Origin: Planctomycetia bacterium
GTDB taxonomy: Bacteria; Planctomycetota; Planctomycetia; Gemmatales; Gemmataceae
DNA length: 18,082 nt
Direction of reading: 5' to 3'
NCBI GenBank assembly: GCA_025356615.1
Contig: JANXSH010001284.1
Location: forward strand, 1 to 18,082
This document shows, piece by piece, positions 1 to 7,206 of this stretch. Within the stretch, counting starts at the first letter, position 1. Each line of letters starts with the position of its first letter. The notes below the pieces were generated by a model. It was not told where the DNA came from. It worked only from the letters and a program-made list of their open reading frames with translations, and did not search any database. A program made the position numbers and the translations under genes.

Positions 1-168
1 CGCGTCGACGTGCCCGGCTCGACGTTCGCCTTCGACCTCGCAGGCCGGCAGATACGGTATCTGAGCATCACGCCCAAACGCGACGAGGTCATCAGCCGAA
101 TCGACCTCGTCAAGGGCACCGACCGCACCGCCCCGGTGGTGATGGCGGTCACGGTCGAGACTAAATGA
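1..168 (+). CDS. C-terminal fragment of an unidentified protein
   Basis: The frame is open from the first base of the window to a TGA at 166-168 and gives 55 residues, ending in VVMAVTVETK. The 5' part lies outside the window. The fragment reads as beta-strand-rich (FAFDLAGRQIRYLSITPK, then RIDLVKG) with no signal peptide or membrane segment in the visible part. I do not recognise the family. The codon usage, with GC-rich third positions, matches the real genes of the window, and the frame stops cleanly just before the hairpin repeat at 176. Those two points are why I accept it as coding. It could be the tail of a large secreted planctomycete protein, but nothing visible proves this. Confidence 0.6.
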   Translation, partial: RVDVPGSTFAFDLAGRQIRYLSITPKRDEVISRIDLVKGTDRTAPVVMAVTVETK

Positions 169-175
169 ATACTAA

Positions 176-262
176 TTTATTCGCAGATTGCGCAGATTAC
201 ATAGATTAATGCAATTGAAATGTTTTGCCTTATCTGCGTAATCTGCGCAATCTGCGGATAAA
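176..262. repeat. Long imperfect inverted repeat built of CGCAGATTA-type units
   Basis: The left arm is 176-208 and the right arm 230-262. The arms pair at 29 of 33 positions around a 21-nt loop. Each arm is itself made of short repeated units of the form CGCAGATTA / TAATCTGCG. The local base composition is AT-rich compared with the flanking genes. The element sits between the upstream gene (stop 168) and the next start codon (282). A start at 225 would translate the right arm into a repetitive LRNLRNLRIN stretch, which is an artefact. It could fold as a terminator-like hairpin, but it has no clean T-run. I regard it as an interspersed repeat of unknown mobility. Confidence 0.8.
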
Positions 263-281
263 CATTTTTAGGATAGAGGCC

Positions 282-2804
282 ATGCGACACCCCACCCCCC
301 GCTCCTACCTCCTCCTCGGTCTCGCCCTCTCCGCGCTCGCGGCCCTGTCCGCCCAGTCGGCGGACAAGAAGGCACCCACGTTCACCGCCGAACAGGTTCT
401 GTTCTACGAGAAGCAAGTCCTCCCGATCCTGAAGGAGAACTGCTACAAGTGCCACGCCTCGAGTTCCAAGAAGATTCGCGGAGAGTTCCTCCTCGACAGT
501 CGAGCTGCCCTCCTCAAGGGAGGCGAACTCGGGCCGGCGATCGACCTCGGAAAGCCCACCGATAGCGCGCTCGTCAAGTCGTTGCACTTCACCGAAGACC
601 CGAAGATGCCTCCCGCCGGCAAGCTGCCCGCCGCGAAGATCGACATCCTCACGCGCTGGGTGGCGATGGGCGCGCCGTACTCGACCGGCAACGAGGTGAT
701 CGTCAAGACGCCCGAGCGGCACAAGATGGAGATCACCGACAAGGACCGCGACTGGTGGGCCTATCGCCCGATCCGTCGGCCCGATCTGCCGAAGGTGAAA
801 GACACCTCCTGGGTGCGCAATCCGCTGGACACGTTCATCCTCGCCAAGCTTGAGGAGAAGGGGATGAAGCCCGGCGACCCCGCCGACCGGGTCGCCCTGG
901 CGCGGCGAGTCACCTACGACCTGACCGGCTTGCCGCCGACACCGGAGCAGATCGACGCCTTCGTCGCCGACACGCGGCCCGACGCCTACGAGCGTCTCGT
1001 CGATGCCCTCCTGGCAAGCCCGGCTTACGGCGAGAAGTGGGGGCGACACTGGCTCGACCTCGTGCGCTTCGCCGAAACCAACGGGTATGAGCGCGACGGC
1101 ACCAAGCCTTATGCGTGGCGCTTCCGTGATTATGTCGTGCGGAGTTTCAACGCCGACAAACCTTACGACCGCTTCGTCCGCGAGCAGTTGGCAGGCGACG
1201 AGATGCCTGGCGACGACCCCGACAGCGTCATCGCAACGGGATACTACCGCCTCGGCGTGTGGGACGACGAACCCGCCGACCGCAAGCAGGCCCGCGCCGA
1301 CGAAATCGACGATTGGGTGGCGACCACCGGCCAGGTGTTCCTGGGCATGACGCTCAACTGCGCCCGCTGTCACGACCACAAGAAAGACCCCATCCCGCAG
1401 ACCGACTACTACCGCCTCGTCGCCTTCTTCCAGGACGTGCGCGAGTACAACAACGACAACAACCCGCGCCATGCATCGAACCTTACGGACATCAGCGCGG
1501 CGACGCACCGGAAAACGTATGAGGCCGAGATGCTGCGTCGCGGCATTCGCCGGGACGAGTTGACGGCCACGATGCTGAAGGTCGAGGAGGAGGCCATCAA
1601 GATGATGCCCGCCGAGGAGCAGCGCGCCGCCGAGGGGCCGGACCGGCCACAGGTGTTGCGTCGGCTCAAGGGCTACCTCAGCGTGGAGAAGATGAAGGCC
1701 TATCGAGACCTCGAGCGGCAGCGGACGACGCTCGACAAGTTGCCGGCCCCGTCCCAGACTCTGGCGCTGTCCGTCGCGAACTGCCTCACACGCCCGCCCG
1801 TCACGAACCTGATGCTCCGCGGCAGCCCGCACGCCCTCGGCGCGCGGGTCGAGCCTGGCTTCCCCGTCGTGCTGAACTACCCCGAGCCGAAGATCCCCGA
1901 GCCAGCGAAGAAGGCGCGGAGCAGCGGCCGGCGCTCCGTCCTCGCCGACTGGATGGGCCGCAAGGACAACCCGATGACGCCGCGCGTCCTCGCCAACCGC
2001 CTCTGGCAGTTCCACTTCGGGCGCGGCATCGTCGGCTCGTCGAACGACTTCGGCAAGCTCGGCGAGTTGCCGACGCACCCCGAATTGCTCGACTGGCTCG
2101 CCGCCGAACTGACCGATGGCGACTGGCAACTCAAGCGCCTCCACCGGCTCCTCTTGCTCTCCAGCACCTACCGCCTTTCGTCCAGGGCGGTGCCCGAGAA
2201 CATGGCGCGCGACCCGGCCAATAACCTCTGGTGGCGCGTCCCGATGCGTCGGCTCACCGCCGAGGAAGTGCGCGACTCGATCCTCACGGCGACGGGCCAA
2301 CTCAGCCGGACGATGACCGGCCCCGGCGTCTACCCGACGATCCCCAAGGCGGTCTTCGCGGGCCAGTCCGTGCCCGGCAGCGGTTGGGGCAAGTCGTCCC
2401 CCGAGGAGCAGGCACGGCGGAGCATCTACGTCCACGTCAAGCGTTCGCTCCTGGTGCCGATCCTCCAGAACCACGACGCCGCCGACACCGACACCACCTG
2501 CGCGGTGCGCTACACGACGACCGTCCCGACGCAGGCGCTCGCCATGTTCAACGGCGAGTTCACCCACGAACAGGCCCGCGTGTTCGCCGCCCGATTGATG
2601 GGCGAATCGCCGAACGACCTCGCCAGCCAGGTGCGCCGCGCCATTCGTCTGACGACGGGGCGCGCCCCTGGGAAGGACGAAGTGCGGCGCGATGTCGCCT
2701 ACATCGCCGAGACGAAGGCCGAGAGCAAGCTCGACGACAAGACGGCGCTGGCGCTGTATTGTTTGCTGGCGCTGAACGCGAATGAGTTTATGTATTTGGA
2801 TTGA
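282..2804 (+). CDS. PSCyt1/DUF1549/DUF1553 cytochrome c-like exported protein
   Basis: This 840-residue protein has the three-part architecture typical of planctomycetes. A signal peptide (about residues 1-26, hydrophobic LLLGLALSALAALSAQS) is followed by a PSCyt1 region with a CYKCH haem-binding motif at 54-58. DUF1549 runs from about 153 (KDRDWWAYRP) and carries a second CxxCH, CARCH, at 360-364, followed by HDHKKDPIPQ. DUF1553 begins near 545 (RRSVLADWMG) and continues to the end. I chose the ATG at 282 because it opens directly into the signal peptide; an upstream ATG at 225 would lie within the hairpin repeat. The family is exported, and two c-type haem sites suggest a redox or electron-transfer role. 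The substrate is unknown; a link to polysaccharide use is only a family-level suggestion. It is followed 68 bp downstream by a DUF1501 gene, its usual partner, so the two are probably co-transcribed. Confidence 0.95.
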   Translation: MRHPTPRSYLLLGLALSALAALSAQSADKKAPTFTAEQVLFYEKQVLPILKENCYKCHASSSKKIRGEFLLDSRAALLKGGELGPAIDLGKPTDSALVKSLHFTEDPKMPPAGKLPAAKIDILTRWVAMGAPYSTGNEVIVKTPERHKMEITDKDRDWWAYRPIRRPDLPKVKDTSWVRNPLDTFILAKLEEKGMKPGDPADRVALARRVTYDLTGLPPTPEQIDAFVADTRPDAYERLVDALLASPAYGEKWGRHWLDLVRFAETNGYERDGTKPYAWRFRDYVVRSFNADKPYDRFVREQLAGDEMPGDDPDSVIATGYYRLGVWDDEPADRKQARADEIDDWVATTGQVFLGMTLNCARCHDHKKDPIPQTDYYRLVAFFQDVREYNNDNNPRHASNLTDISAATHRKTYEAEMLRRGIRRDELTATMLKVEEEAIKMMPAEEQRAAEGPDRPQVLRRLKGYLSVEKMKAYRDLERQRTTLDKLPAPSQTLALSVANCLTRPPVTNLMLRGSPHALGARVEPGFPVVLNYPEPKIPEPAKKARSSGRRSVLADWMGRKDNPMTPRVLANRLWQFHFGRGIVGSSNDFGKLGELPTHPELLDWLAAELTDGDWQLKRLHRLLLLSSTYRLSSRAVPENMARDPANNLWWRVPMRRLTAEEVRDSILTATGQLSRTMTGPGVYPTIPKAVFAGQSVPGSGWGKSSPEEQARRSIYVHVKRSLLVPILQNHDAADTDTTCAVRYTTTVPTQALAMFNGEFTHEQARVFAARLMGESPNDLASQVRRAIRLTTGRAPGKDEVRRDVAYIAETKAESKLDDKTALALYCLLALNANEFMYLD

Positions 2805-2813
2805 GGGCCACGA

Positions 2814-2839
2814 AGCCCACCCATTGCAATGGGTGGGCT
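2814..2839. repeat. Perfect 26-bp palindrome, intergenic REP-like element
   Basis: The sequence reads AGCCCACCCATTG and continues as its exact reverse complement, giving a perfect 13+13 bp palindrome in the 68-bp gap between the two operon genes. It is followed at 2845-2856 by AGCGCCTCTCAT. The same tail, in inverted orientation, lies beside a related palindrome at 5037-5064. The two copies share AGCCCA, ATTGCAAT and TGGGCT but differ at compensating positions in the arms, so pairing is conserved rather than sequence. In RNA it could form a hairpin that stabilises the upstream message or attenuates the DUF1501 gene. Confidence 0.8.
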
Positions 2840-2872
2840 TACGAGCGCCTCTCATCATAAAGGATCACCCCA

Positions 2873-4330
2873 ATGACTCGACATAATTTCTGCGGACGCA
2901 CCCGGCGCGAGTTCCTCTGGGAGACCGGCGCGGGGTTCACGGGCCTCGGCCTCACCGGGATGCTCGCCGCCGACGGCTTCTTCGACAACGCAGCTCAGGC
3001 GACGACCACGAAGTCCGCCTTCATCAACCCGATGGCACCGAAGAAGCCGCACTTCGCCCCGAAGGCGAAGTCGGTCATCTTCCTGTTCATGTACGGCGGG
3101 CCGAGCCACATCGACACGTTCGACTACAAGCCGAAGCTCTACCCGCTCGACGGCAAGACGATCGAGGTCAAGACCTTCGGGCGAGGCGGCAAGAAGAACC
3201 AAGGCCGCGTCGTCGGCCCCAAGTGGAAGTTTTCGCCCTACGGCAAGTGCGGCAAGATGATCTCGGACCTCTTCCCGAACCTCGGGACGTGCGCCGACGA
3301 CATGGCGTTCGTCCACTCGATGTACGCCGAGTCGCCGATCCACGGCTCGGCCATGCTGATGATGAACTCGGGCCGAATCTTAAGCGGCAACCCGTGCCTC
3401 GGCTCGTGGGCGACCTACGGCCTGGGCAGCGTCAACGAGAACCTGCCCGGCTTCGTCGTCATGCTCGACAAGACGGGTGGCCCCATCAGCGGCGCGAAGA
3501 ACTGGGCGAGCGGCTACATGCCTGCGGCGTATCAGGGCGTCACCGTCAAGGCATCGGGCACGCCCATTCACAACCTCGAGATGCCCCAGGGCATGACGAC
3601 GGCGATGCAGCGCAAGCTGCTGGACCACCTGCGCGAGAAGAATACCGAGCATAGCGCGACTCGCGCCGACAACAGCGAACTGAGCGCCCGCATCGCGTCG
3701 TATGAGCTGGCTTTCAAGATGCAGACGCACGCCCCCGAGGCGGTGGACTTCACCAAGGAGGACAAGAAGACGCTCGACCTGTACGGCATCAACGAGAAGA
3801 GGACCGACGACTTCGGTCGCAAGTGCCTACTCGCCCGGCGGCTCGTCGAGCGCGGCGTGCGCTTCATCCAGGTCTACTCCGGCGGGTCGCACAACGACGA
3901 CAACTGGGACGCCCACGGCGACCTCGTGAAGAACCACACCAAGCACGCCGGCGACACCGACAAGCCGGTCGCCGCCCTGCTCAAGGACCTCAAGGCGCGC
4001 GGCCTGCTCGACTCCACGCTCGTCGTCTGGGGCGGCGAGTTCGGCCGCCAGCCGACGGCGGAGTACAACGCCGGGACGGGCCGCGACCACAACGCCGCCG
4101 GCTTCACGATGTGGCTCGCGGGCGGCGGCATCAAGGGCGGCACCAGCGTCGGCAAGACGGACGACCTCGGCAACGACGCCGTCGAGAACCGCTACCACGT
4201 CAAGAACCTGCACGCCACGATCCTGAACCAGATGGGCCTCGACCCGAACAAGCTGTCGTACTTCTACGGCGGCCTCGATCAGAAGCTCGTCGGCGTCGAG
4301 GGGGCGGAGCCGATCAAGCAGATCATCTGA
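2873..4330 (+). CDS. DUF1501 family protein with twin-arginine signal
   Basis: The protein has 485 residues. Its N-terminus holds a Tat-type signal (RTRREFLWETGAGF followed by GLGLTGMLA), so it is probably exported folded. The body matches DUF1501, which has an alkaline-phosphatase/sulfatase-like fold. Recognisable family segments are MYGGPSHIDTFDYKP near residue 75, the HGSAMLMMNSGR region, and VVWGGEFGRQPTAE followed by GRDHN in the C-terminal third. The ATG at 2873 has an AAGGA ribosome-binding site 8-9 bases upstream. The gene follows the cytochrome-like gene on the same strand, a pairing seen repeatedly in planctomycetes, and the two products probably act together in the periplasm. The enzymatic reaction is unknown. 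It ends 12 bp from a convergent gene. Confidence 0.95.
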   Translation: MTRHNFCGRTRREFLWETGAGFTGLGLTGMLAADGFFDNAAQATTTKSAFINPMAPKKPHFAPKAKSVIFLFMYGGPSHIDTFDYKPKLYPLDGKTIEVKTFGRGGKKNQGRVVGPKWKFSPYGKCGKMISDLFPNLGTCADDMAFVHSMYAESPIHGSAMLMMNSGRILSGNPCLGSWATYGLGSVNENLPGFVVMLDKTGGPISGAKNWASGYMPAAYQGVTVKASGTPIHNLEMPQGMTTAMQRKLLDHLREKNTEHSATRADNSELSARIASYELAFKMQTHAPEAVDFTKEDKKTLDLYGINEKRTDDFGRKCLLARRLVERGVRFIQVYSGGSHNDDNWDAHGDLVKNHTKHAGDTDKPVAALLKDLKARGLLDSTLVVWGGEFGRQPTAEYNAGTGRDHNAAGFTMWLAGGGIKGGTSVGKTDDLGNDAVENRYHVKNLHATILNQMGLDPNKLSYFYGGLDQKLVGVEGAEPIKQII

Positions 4331-4342
4331 GGTGCGATCCAC

Positions 4343-4939
4343 TCACGCGATGCGGAGGACACGGCACGTCTCCTCGTAGCTCTTCTCCAGTTCGAGCGGG
4401 ACGGCGAGGTCATCGGCCAACCACAAGGGCAACGTCGGCAACGGTTGCCCGGGCGTCAGGGCGTGCGCCCAAGTCTGGAGGATGCCGCCCTTGTCCGTTT
4501 CCGTCCATCGACACGACGCCACATACACCGCAGAGGGATCAGGCCCGAGCGACGGATCGTTCCGGTCGATCAACTCCAGGAGATCAGCGTACAAGTTGAA
4601 CTGGCGCAGGGTCACGAGATCGACGATTACCACCGACACCCGTTGCTGCAAGAGCGCGGCACACTTGGCGACGAAGACGCGCCGGTGTTCGGGCCGATCC
4701 TTGTTCGCCGGACTGACGATTTCCACCGCGGCAACGAGCCGTCGCTCTCGCTCCACGTCGTAGACGCGAATCTCGTATTCGTCGATCTCCCGTCCGAGAT
4801 GAACGTGAGGCGAGGCAACGTAACCCTTCGGCAACTTGTCGAACAGGCCGAGGACGATCATCGCCGGCCATTGACCGTGGAATCCATCCCAAGAAGCTCG
4901 CTTACTCAGTGGCGCTCGGAAATGGTCGCGAAACGGCAT
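4343..4939 (-). CDS. DUF4058-type protein, apparently with an internal deletion
   Basis: The protein has 198 residues and starts MPFRDHFRAPLSKRASWDGFHG. Its core VAAVEIVSPANKDRPEHRR (E73, SPANK 76-80) and its end YEETCRVLRIA match a soluble planctomycete family that I group with DUF4058 from memory. The E-x-hydrophobic-SPxNK element resembles the catalytic strand of PD-(D/E)XK nuclease folds, but no activity is established. Members I remember carry about 40-50 more residues between VHLG and EYEVRVYD, including an EID-type acidic strand. Here VHLGREIDEYEIRVYD runs straight through, so an in-frame deletion is likely. The ATG at 4939 is preceded by AGGAGGAA at ideal spacing. It is divergent from the DUF4058 gene at 5163 and convergent with the DUF1501 gene. 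Confidence 0.8.
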   Translation of the reverse strand: MPFRDHFRAPLSKRASWDGFHGQWPAMIVLGLFDKLPKGYVASPHVHLGREIDEYEIRVYDVERERRLVAAVEIVSPANKDRPEHRRVFVAKCAALLQQRVSVVIVDLVTLRQFNLYADLLELIDRNDPSLGPDPSAVYVASCRWTETDKGGILQTWAHALTPGQPLPTLPLWLADDLAVPLELEKSYEETCRVLRIA

Positions 4940-4996
4940 GGCTCATTCCTCCTGATCGCCATTCTACCACCAAGAAGCAGCCGGGCTAGGTCGTTC

Positions 4997-5087
4997 GGGT
5001 TGACTACGGAAGTAGGCAAATGAGAGGCGCTGCCCCAAGCCCAGCGATTGCAATCGCTGGGCTTCGCCTACTTCCATAGTCACACCC
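4997..5087. mobile_element. 91-bp MITE-like element with terminal inverted repeats and 9-bp target duplication
   Basis: The left terminal repeat is 4997-5017 (GGGTTGACTACGGAAGTAGG and one more base). The right is 5066-5087, whose complement starts GGGTGTGACTATGGAAGTAG. The two match except for one inserted base and one substitution. Immediately outside both ends lies the same 9-mer AGGTCGTTC (4988-4996 and 5088-5096), as expected for a target-site duplication. The inside is non-coding and holds a perfect 28-bp palindrome. With no transposase it would have to be mobilised in trans. The parent transposon family cannot be named from the termini alone. Confidence 0.75.
5037..5064. repeat. Perfect 28-bp palindrome inside the MITE-like element
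   Basis: AAGCCCAGCGATTG is followed by its exact reverse complement. It is a relative of the palindrome at 2814-2839: AAGCCCA, ATTGCAAT and TGGGCTT are shared, while the three bases on either side of the centre differ in a compensating way. The adjacent ATGAGAGGCGCT at 5020-5031 is the inverted copy of the tail next to the first palindrome. Together they define a small repeat family with a directional tail. Confidence 0.8.
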
Positions 5088-5103
5088 AGGTCGTTCTCCC
5101 GCG

Positions 5104-5123
5104 CCCTGGTATAACATCCAGGG
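5104..5123 (+). promoter_or_regulatory. Putative extended -10 promoter inside an inverted repeat
   Basis: CCCTGGTATAACATCCAGGG combines a 6-bp inverted repeat (CCCTGG / CCAGGG) with TATAAC at 5110-5115, preceded by TGG as in extended -10 promoters. No good -35 box lies at 16-18 bp. It lies 40 bp upstream of the DUF4058 start at 5163. The symmetry could be a protein-binding site covering the -10 box, or it could be chance. Confidence 0.4.
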
Positions 5124-5162
5124 TGGGTAGACGTTTCTCTCTTCGCCCGCCGAGGCCGACCG

Positions 5163-5960
5163 ATGCCAAGCCCTTTCCCCGGAATGGACCCGTATCTCGA
5201 AGCCCACTGGCGCGACATCCACGCGAGGCTCATCATCTACGCCAGCGACGCGCTCCAGGGTGTCCTCCCTCGGTCGCTACGCGCCCACGTCGAGGAGAGA
5301 GTCATCCAGCAACCTCTCCAGGGGATTGTCGATCTTCCGCGGTTGGGGACGCAGGTCCAAGCGGGCTTTGCCGTGGCAGGTCCGATTTTGTTCGAAACCG
5401 AGCCCGAATTCGTCACCGAAACCTTCCTCGAGATCATCGACCGCGAGAGCGGCAATCGCGTCGTAACGATGATCGAGTTCCTCAGCCCGAGCAACAAGTC
5501 CCCCGGCGCGAACCGCGAGCAATACCTCCGCAAGCAACAATCCGTCTGCTGCTCCGACACGAGCCTCGTCGAGATCGACCTGAACCGATTCGGAACCCAT
5601 TTCCTCCCCTTCGATCTGCGTCACCTCGCGCGAGAGAAACGCACGTCCTATAGGGCCAGCGTCCGCCGACCGGCAAAAGGGGGAGCCGCTGAGGTATACT
5701 CGATGCCGCTGTGGGAACGTCTGCCGATCATGAAGATCCCGCTCCGCCCAGACGACGCCGATGTCCCACTCGACTTACAAGCGTTAGTCGATCAGTGCTA
5801 CCGTAACGGCGGCTACGAGGGCACGCTGAACTACGCCATCGACCCCGACCCGCCGCTGTCCGGCGCGGACGAGGAGTGGGCCGACGTATACCTGCACGAG
5901 AAGGGGCTTCGGCCCCAAAAGAAGCCGCCCCGACCCAAGCGGAAGCCGAAGTCGCGATGA
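5163..5960 (+). CDS. DUF4058 family protein
   Basis: The protein has 265 residues and begins with the family hallmark MPSPFPGMDPYLE. It continues with FLEIIDRESGNRVVTMIEFLSPSNK (E105, SPSNK 108-112), LVEIDLNRFG, EVYSMPLWERLPIMKIPLR and DVPLDLQALVDQCYRNGGY, all characteristic of DUF4058. The C-terminus is a basic tail rich in K, R and P. No signal or membrane segment is present, so it is probably cytoplasmic. The function is not established, although the E-x-LSPSNK strand recalls Uma2 and PD-(D/E)XK proteins. The acidic YPDV-like element usually found after VEERV is not evident; IQQPLQGIVDLPRLG stands there, so the catalytic set may be incomplete. The GAGG at 5152-5155 is a modest ribosome-binding site. 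The gene is preceded by the MITE-like element. Confidence 0.9.
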   Translation: MPSPFPGMDPYLEAHWRDIHARLIIYASDALQGVLPRSLRAHVEERVIQQPLQGIVDLPRLGTQVQAGFAVAGPILFETEPEFVTETFLEIIDRESGNRVVTMIEFLSPSNKSPGANREQYLRKQQSVCCSDTSLVEIDLNRFGTHFLPFDLRHLAREKRTSYRASVRRPAKGGAAEVYSMPLWERLPIMKIPLRPDDADVPLDLQALVDQCYRNGGYEGTLNYAIDPDPPLSGADEEWADVYLHEKGLRPQKKPPRPKRKPKSR

Positions 5961-6138
5961 GCCGATCGAGCAGATCATTCGAGGGGCTGATCGCACCGGC
6001 TAGCCGCCTCGTGGTATACGAGGGCAACGCCCACGCGCCGAACGAGAGCCTCCACGAGGGCGACGGGAAGCCGCTGACGCACTCCATCAAGCACCAATTC
6101 GCCACTCTCGGGAGACGAAGCAGTGACCAAACGAGAAA

Positions 6139-6173
6139 GGGGACCACACCCGCTCCAAGCGGGCGCGATCCCC
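6139..6173 (-). terminator. Probable terminator hairpin for the TIGR03000 gene
   Basis: The inner stem CCCGCT / AGCGGG (6149-6154, 6158-6163) is enclosed by a second stem, GGGGACC / GATCCCC (6139-6145, 6167-6173), with one imperfect pair. Read on the minus strand the hairpin lies about 20 bp beyond the stop of the 6193-6852 gene and is followed by TTTCTC. The T-run is short, so intrinsic termination is only probable. The rest of the 5961-6138 interval holds no gene I can support. Confidence 0.5.
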
Positions 6174-6192
6174 GGAACTCCGTTCGACCGGG

Positions 6193-6852
6193 TTACTGGC
6201 CGAAGGTGACGTTCGAGGTCTCGTTCGCGAGAACCTTGATCTTCTGGGTCTGCTCGACGGGCTTGCCGTTCTGCATCCAGGTCGCCTTGACCTGGTAGGT
6301 GTAGCTCTTGCCTGGGGTGAGTACGGGCGAAGCAAACGTGCGCTCCTCGCCGGTCTTCGTGGTCGCCTCGCCACCGATCCAGACCTTGGCATCCGCCGTT
6401 ACGAATACGCGGATGATCGCCGAGTTGTCTTGTGGTGGGGCGTAGTATCCGCTCTGCCTCTGCGTATTGTCCTGCTGAGCGGAAGGATCGATATACGTCA
6501 CGTTCGGGACGTTTCCCTGACTGTAGGAAGGGCCGTAGTTGGGATAGGTGCTGTATGGGGCAGAGGCGTAGCCGGAGTTGTACCCACCGTAGCCGCCGTA
6601 GCCATAGCCGCCCAGCCCGTAGCCGCCGTAGCCATAGCCACCATATCCGTAGCCGCCGCGGTATCCACCGCCGCCGTGGTATCCACCGCCACCGCCGTGA
6701 CCACCGCCACCGCCGTGACCACCACCGTGACCGCCACCGCCGCCGTGACCACCGCCTCCACCGCCGCCGTGGCCAGCGAAGATCGCGGCGGTCGGCCACA
6801 GGAAGGACGCCAAAGCAACCAGAGACAGGGAGAGGAGTTTGCAACGAGACAT
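6193..6852 (-). CDS. TIGR03000-type secreted Gly-rich protein
   Basis: The protein has 219 residues. A signal peptide (MSRCKLLSLSLVALASFLWPTAAIFA) is followed by a low-complexity glycine/histidine then glycine/tyrosine segment (about 27-105: GGGHGGG blocks, then GYGGYGYGG blocks). The C-terminal domain, about 143-219, reads IIRVFVTADAKVWIGGE, then FASPVLTPGKSYTYQVKATW and a final beta strand. This is the pattern of the planctomycete paralogue family TIGR03000. The ATG at 6852 is chosen because GGAGG lies at the right distance upstream and the signal peptide starts there; a longer frame to 6930 adds 26 unlikely residues. The product is probably exported and may be displayed or deposited at the cell surface. 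The Gly-rich DNA is repetitive and prone to slippage. Its function is unknown. Confidence 0.9.
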   Translation of the reverse strand: MSRCKLLSLSLVALASFLWPTAAIFAGHGGGGGGGHGGGGGHGGGHGGGGGHGGGGGYHGGGGYRGGYGYGGYGYGGYGLGGYGYGGYGGYNSGYASAPYSTYPNYGPSYSQGNVPNVTYIDPSAQQDNTQRQSGYYAPPQDNSAIIRVFVTADAKVWIGGEATTKTGEERTFASPVLTPGKSYTYQVKATWMQNGKPVEQTQKIKVLANETSNVTFGQ

Positions 6853-7206
6853 ATCGACCTCCGAATGGAGAGGTAGGAGCAGCGGGGCAAATCGGAAGCA
6901 CCCGAGGAGGACGATCTTCCCTTCGAGCAAGGATTCCGAGAACCATCGGCCCCAAACGCATCACCCCTATATTCTACCCAGGCGGCAGAACGGGCACACG
7001 AAAATAACGACGAATAAGGTTCATTAAGCCCAGGTTTACCCGAACGCCTCGCCACTTGGAGCCGATACTCCGATCATAAGGGCAGTTCTGGTCCCCCACC
7101 GGATCCAGGGCGGCGTCCTCTGCGATCTCGGCCCCGGAGTACCTCGGAGCATGATATAGGTAGCGTTGTTCCTAGAATCGCTCTGCTCCCAAATGGAGAC
7201 ACATCG
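6853..7206. other. 354-bp divergent intergenic region
   Basis: This interval lies between two divergently transcribed genes for secreted Gly/Tyr-rich proteins and must hold both promoters. On the minus strand a TAGAAT-like -10 box occurs in the CCTATATTCTACC stretch near 6966-6978. On the plus strand ATGATATAGG near 7151-7160 and CTAGAATC near 7171-7178 are -10-like. None has a convincing -35 box. I see no gene, repeat or structured RNA here. Confidence 0.4.

Noticed and set aside
225..281. Earlier start of the cytochrome-like gene at 225
   Set aside because: The extra 19 residues are a translation of the hairpin repeat and would disrupt the signal peptide.
177..2858. An 893-codon open frame on the minus strand, opposite the DUF1549/DUF1553 gene
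   Set aside because: Its product is low in recognisable motifs and rich in Arg, Gly and Val, as expected for the antisense of a GC-rich gene. The plus strand encodes a protein with clear signal peptide, CxxCH motifs and family domains.
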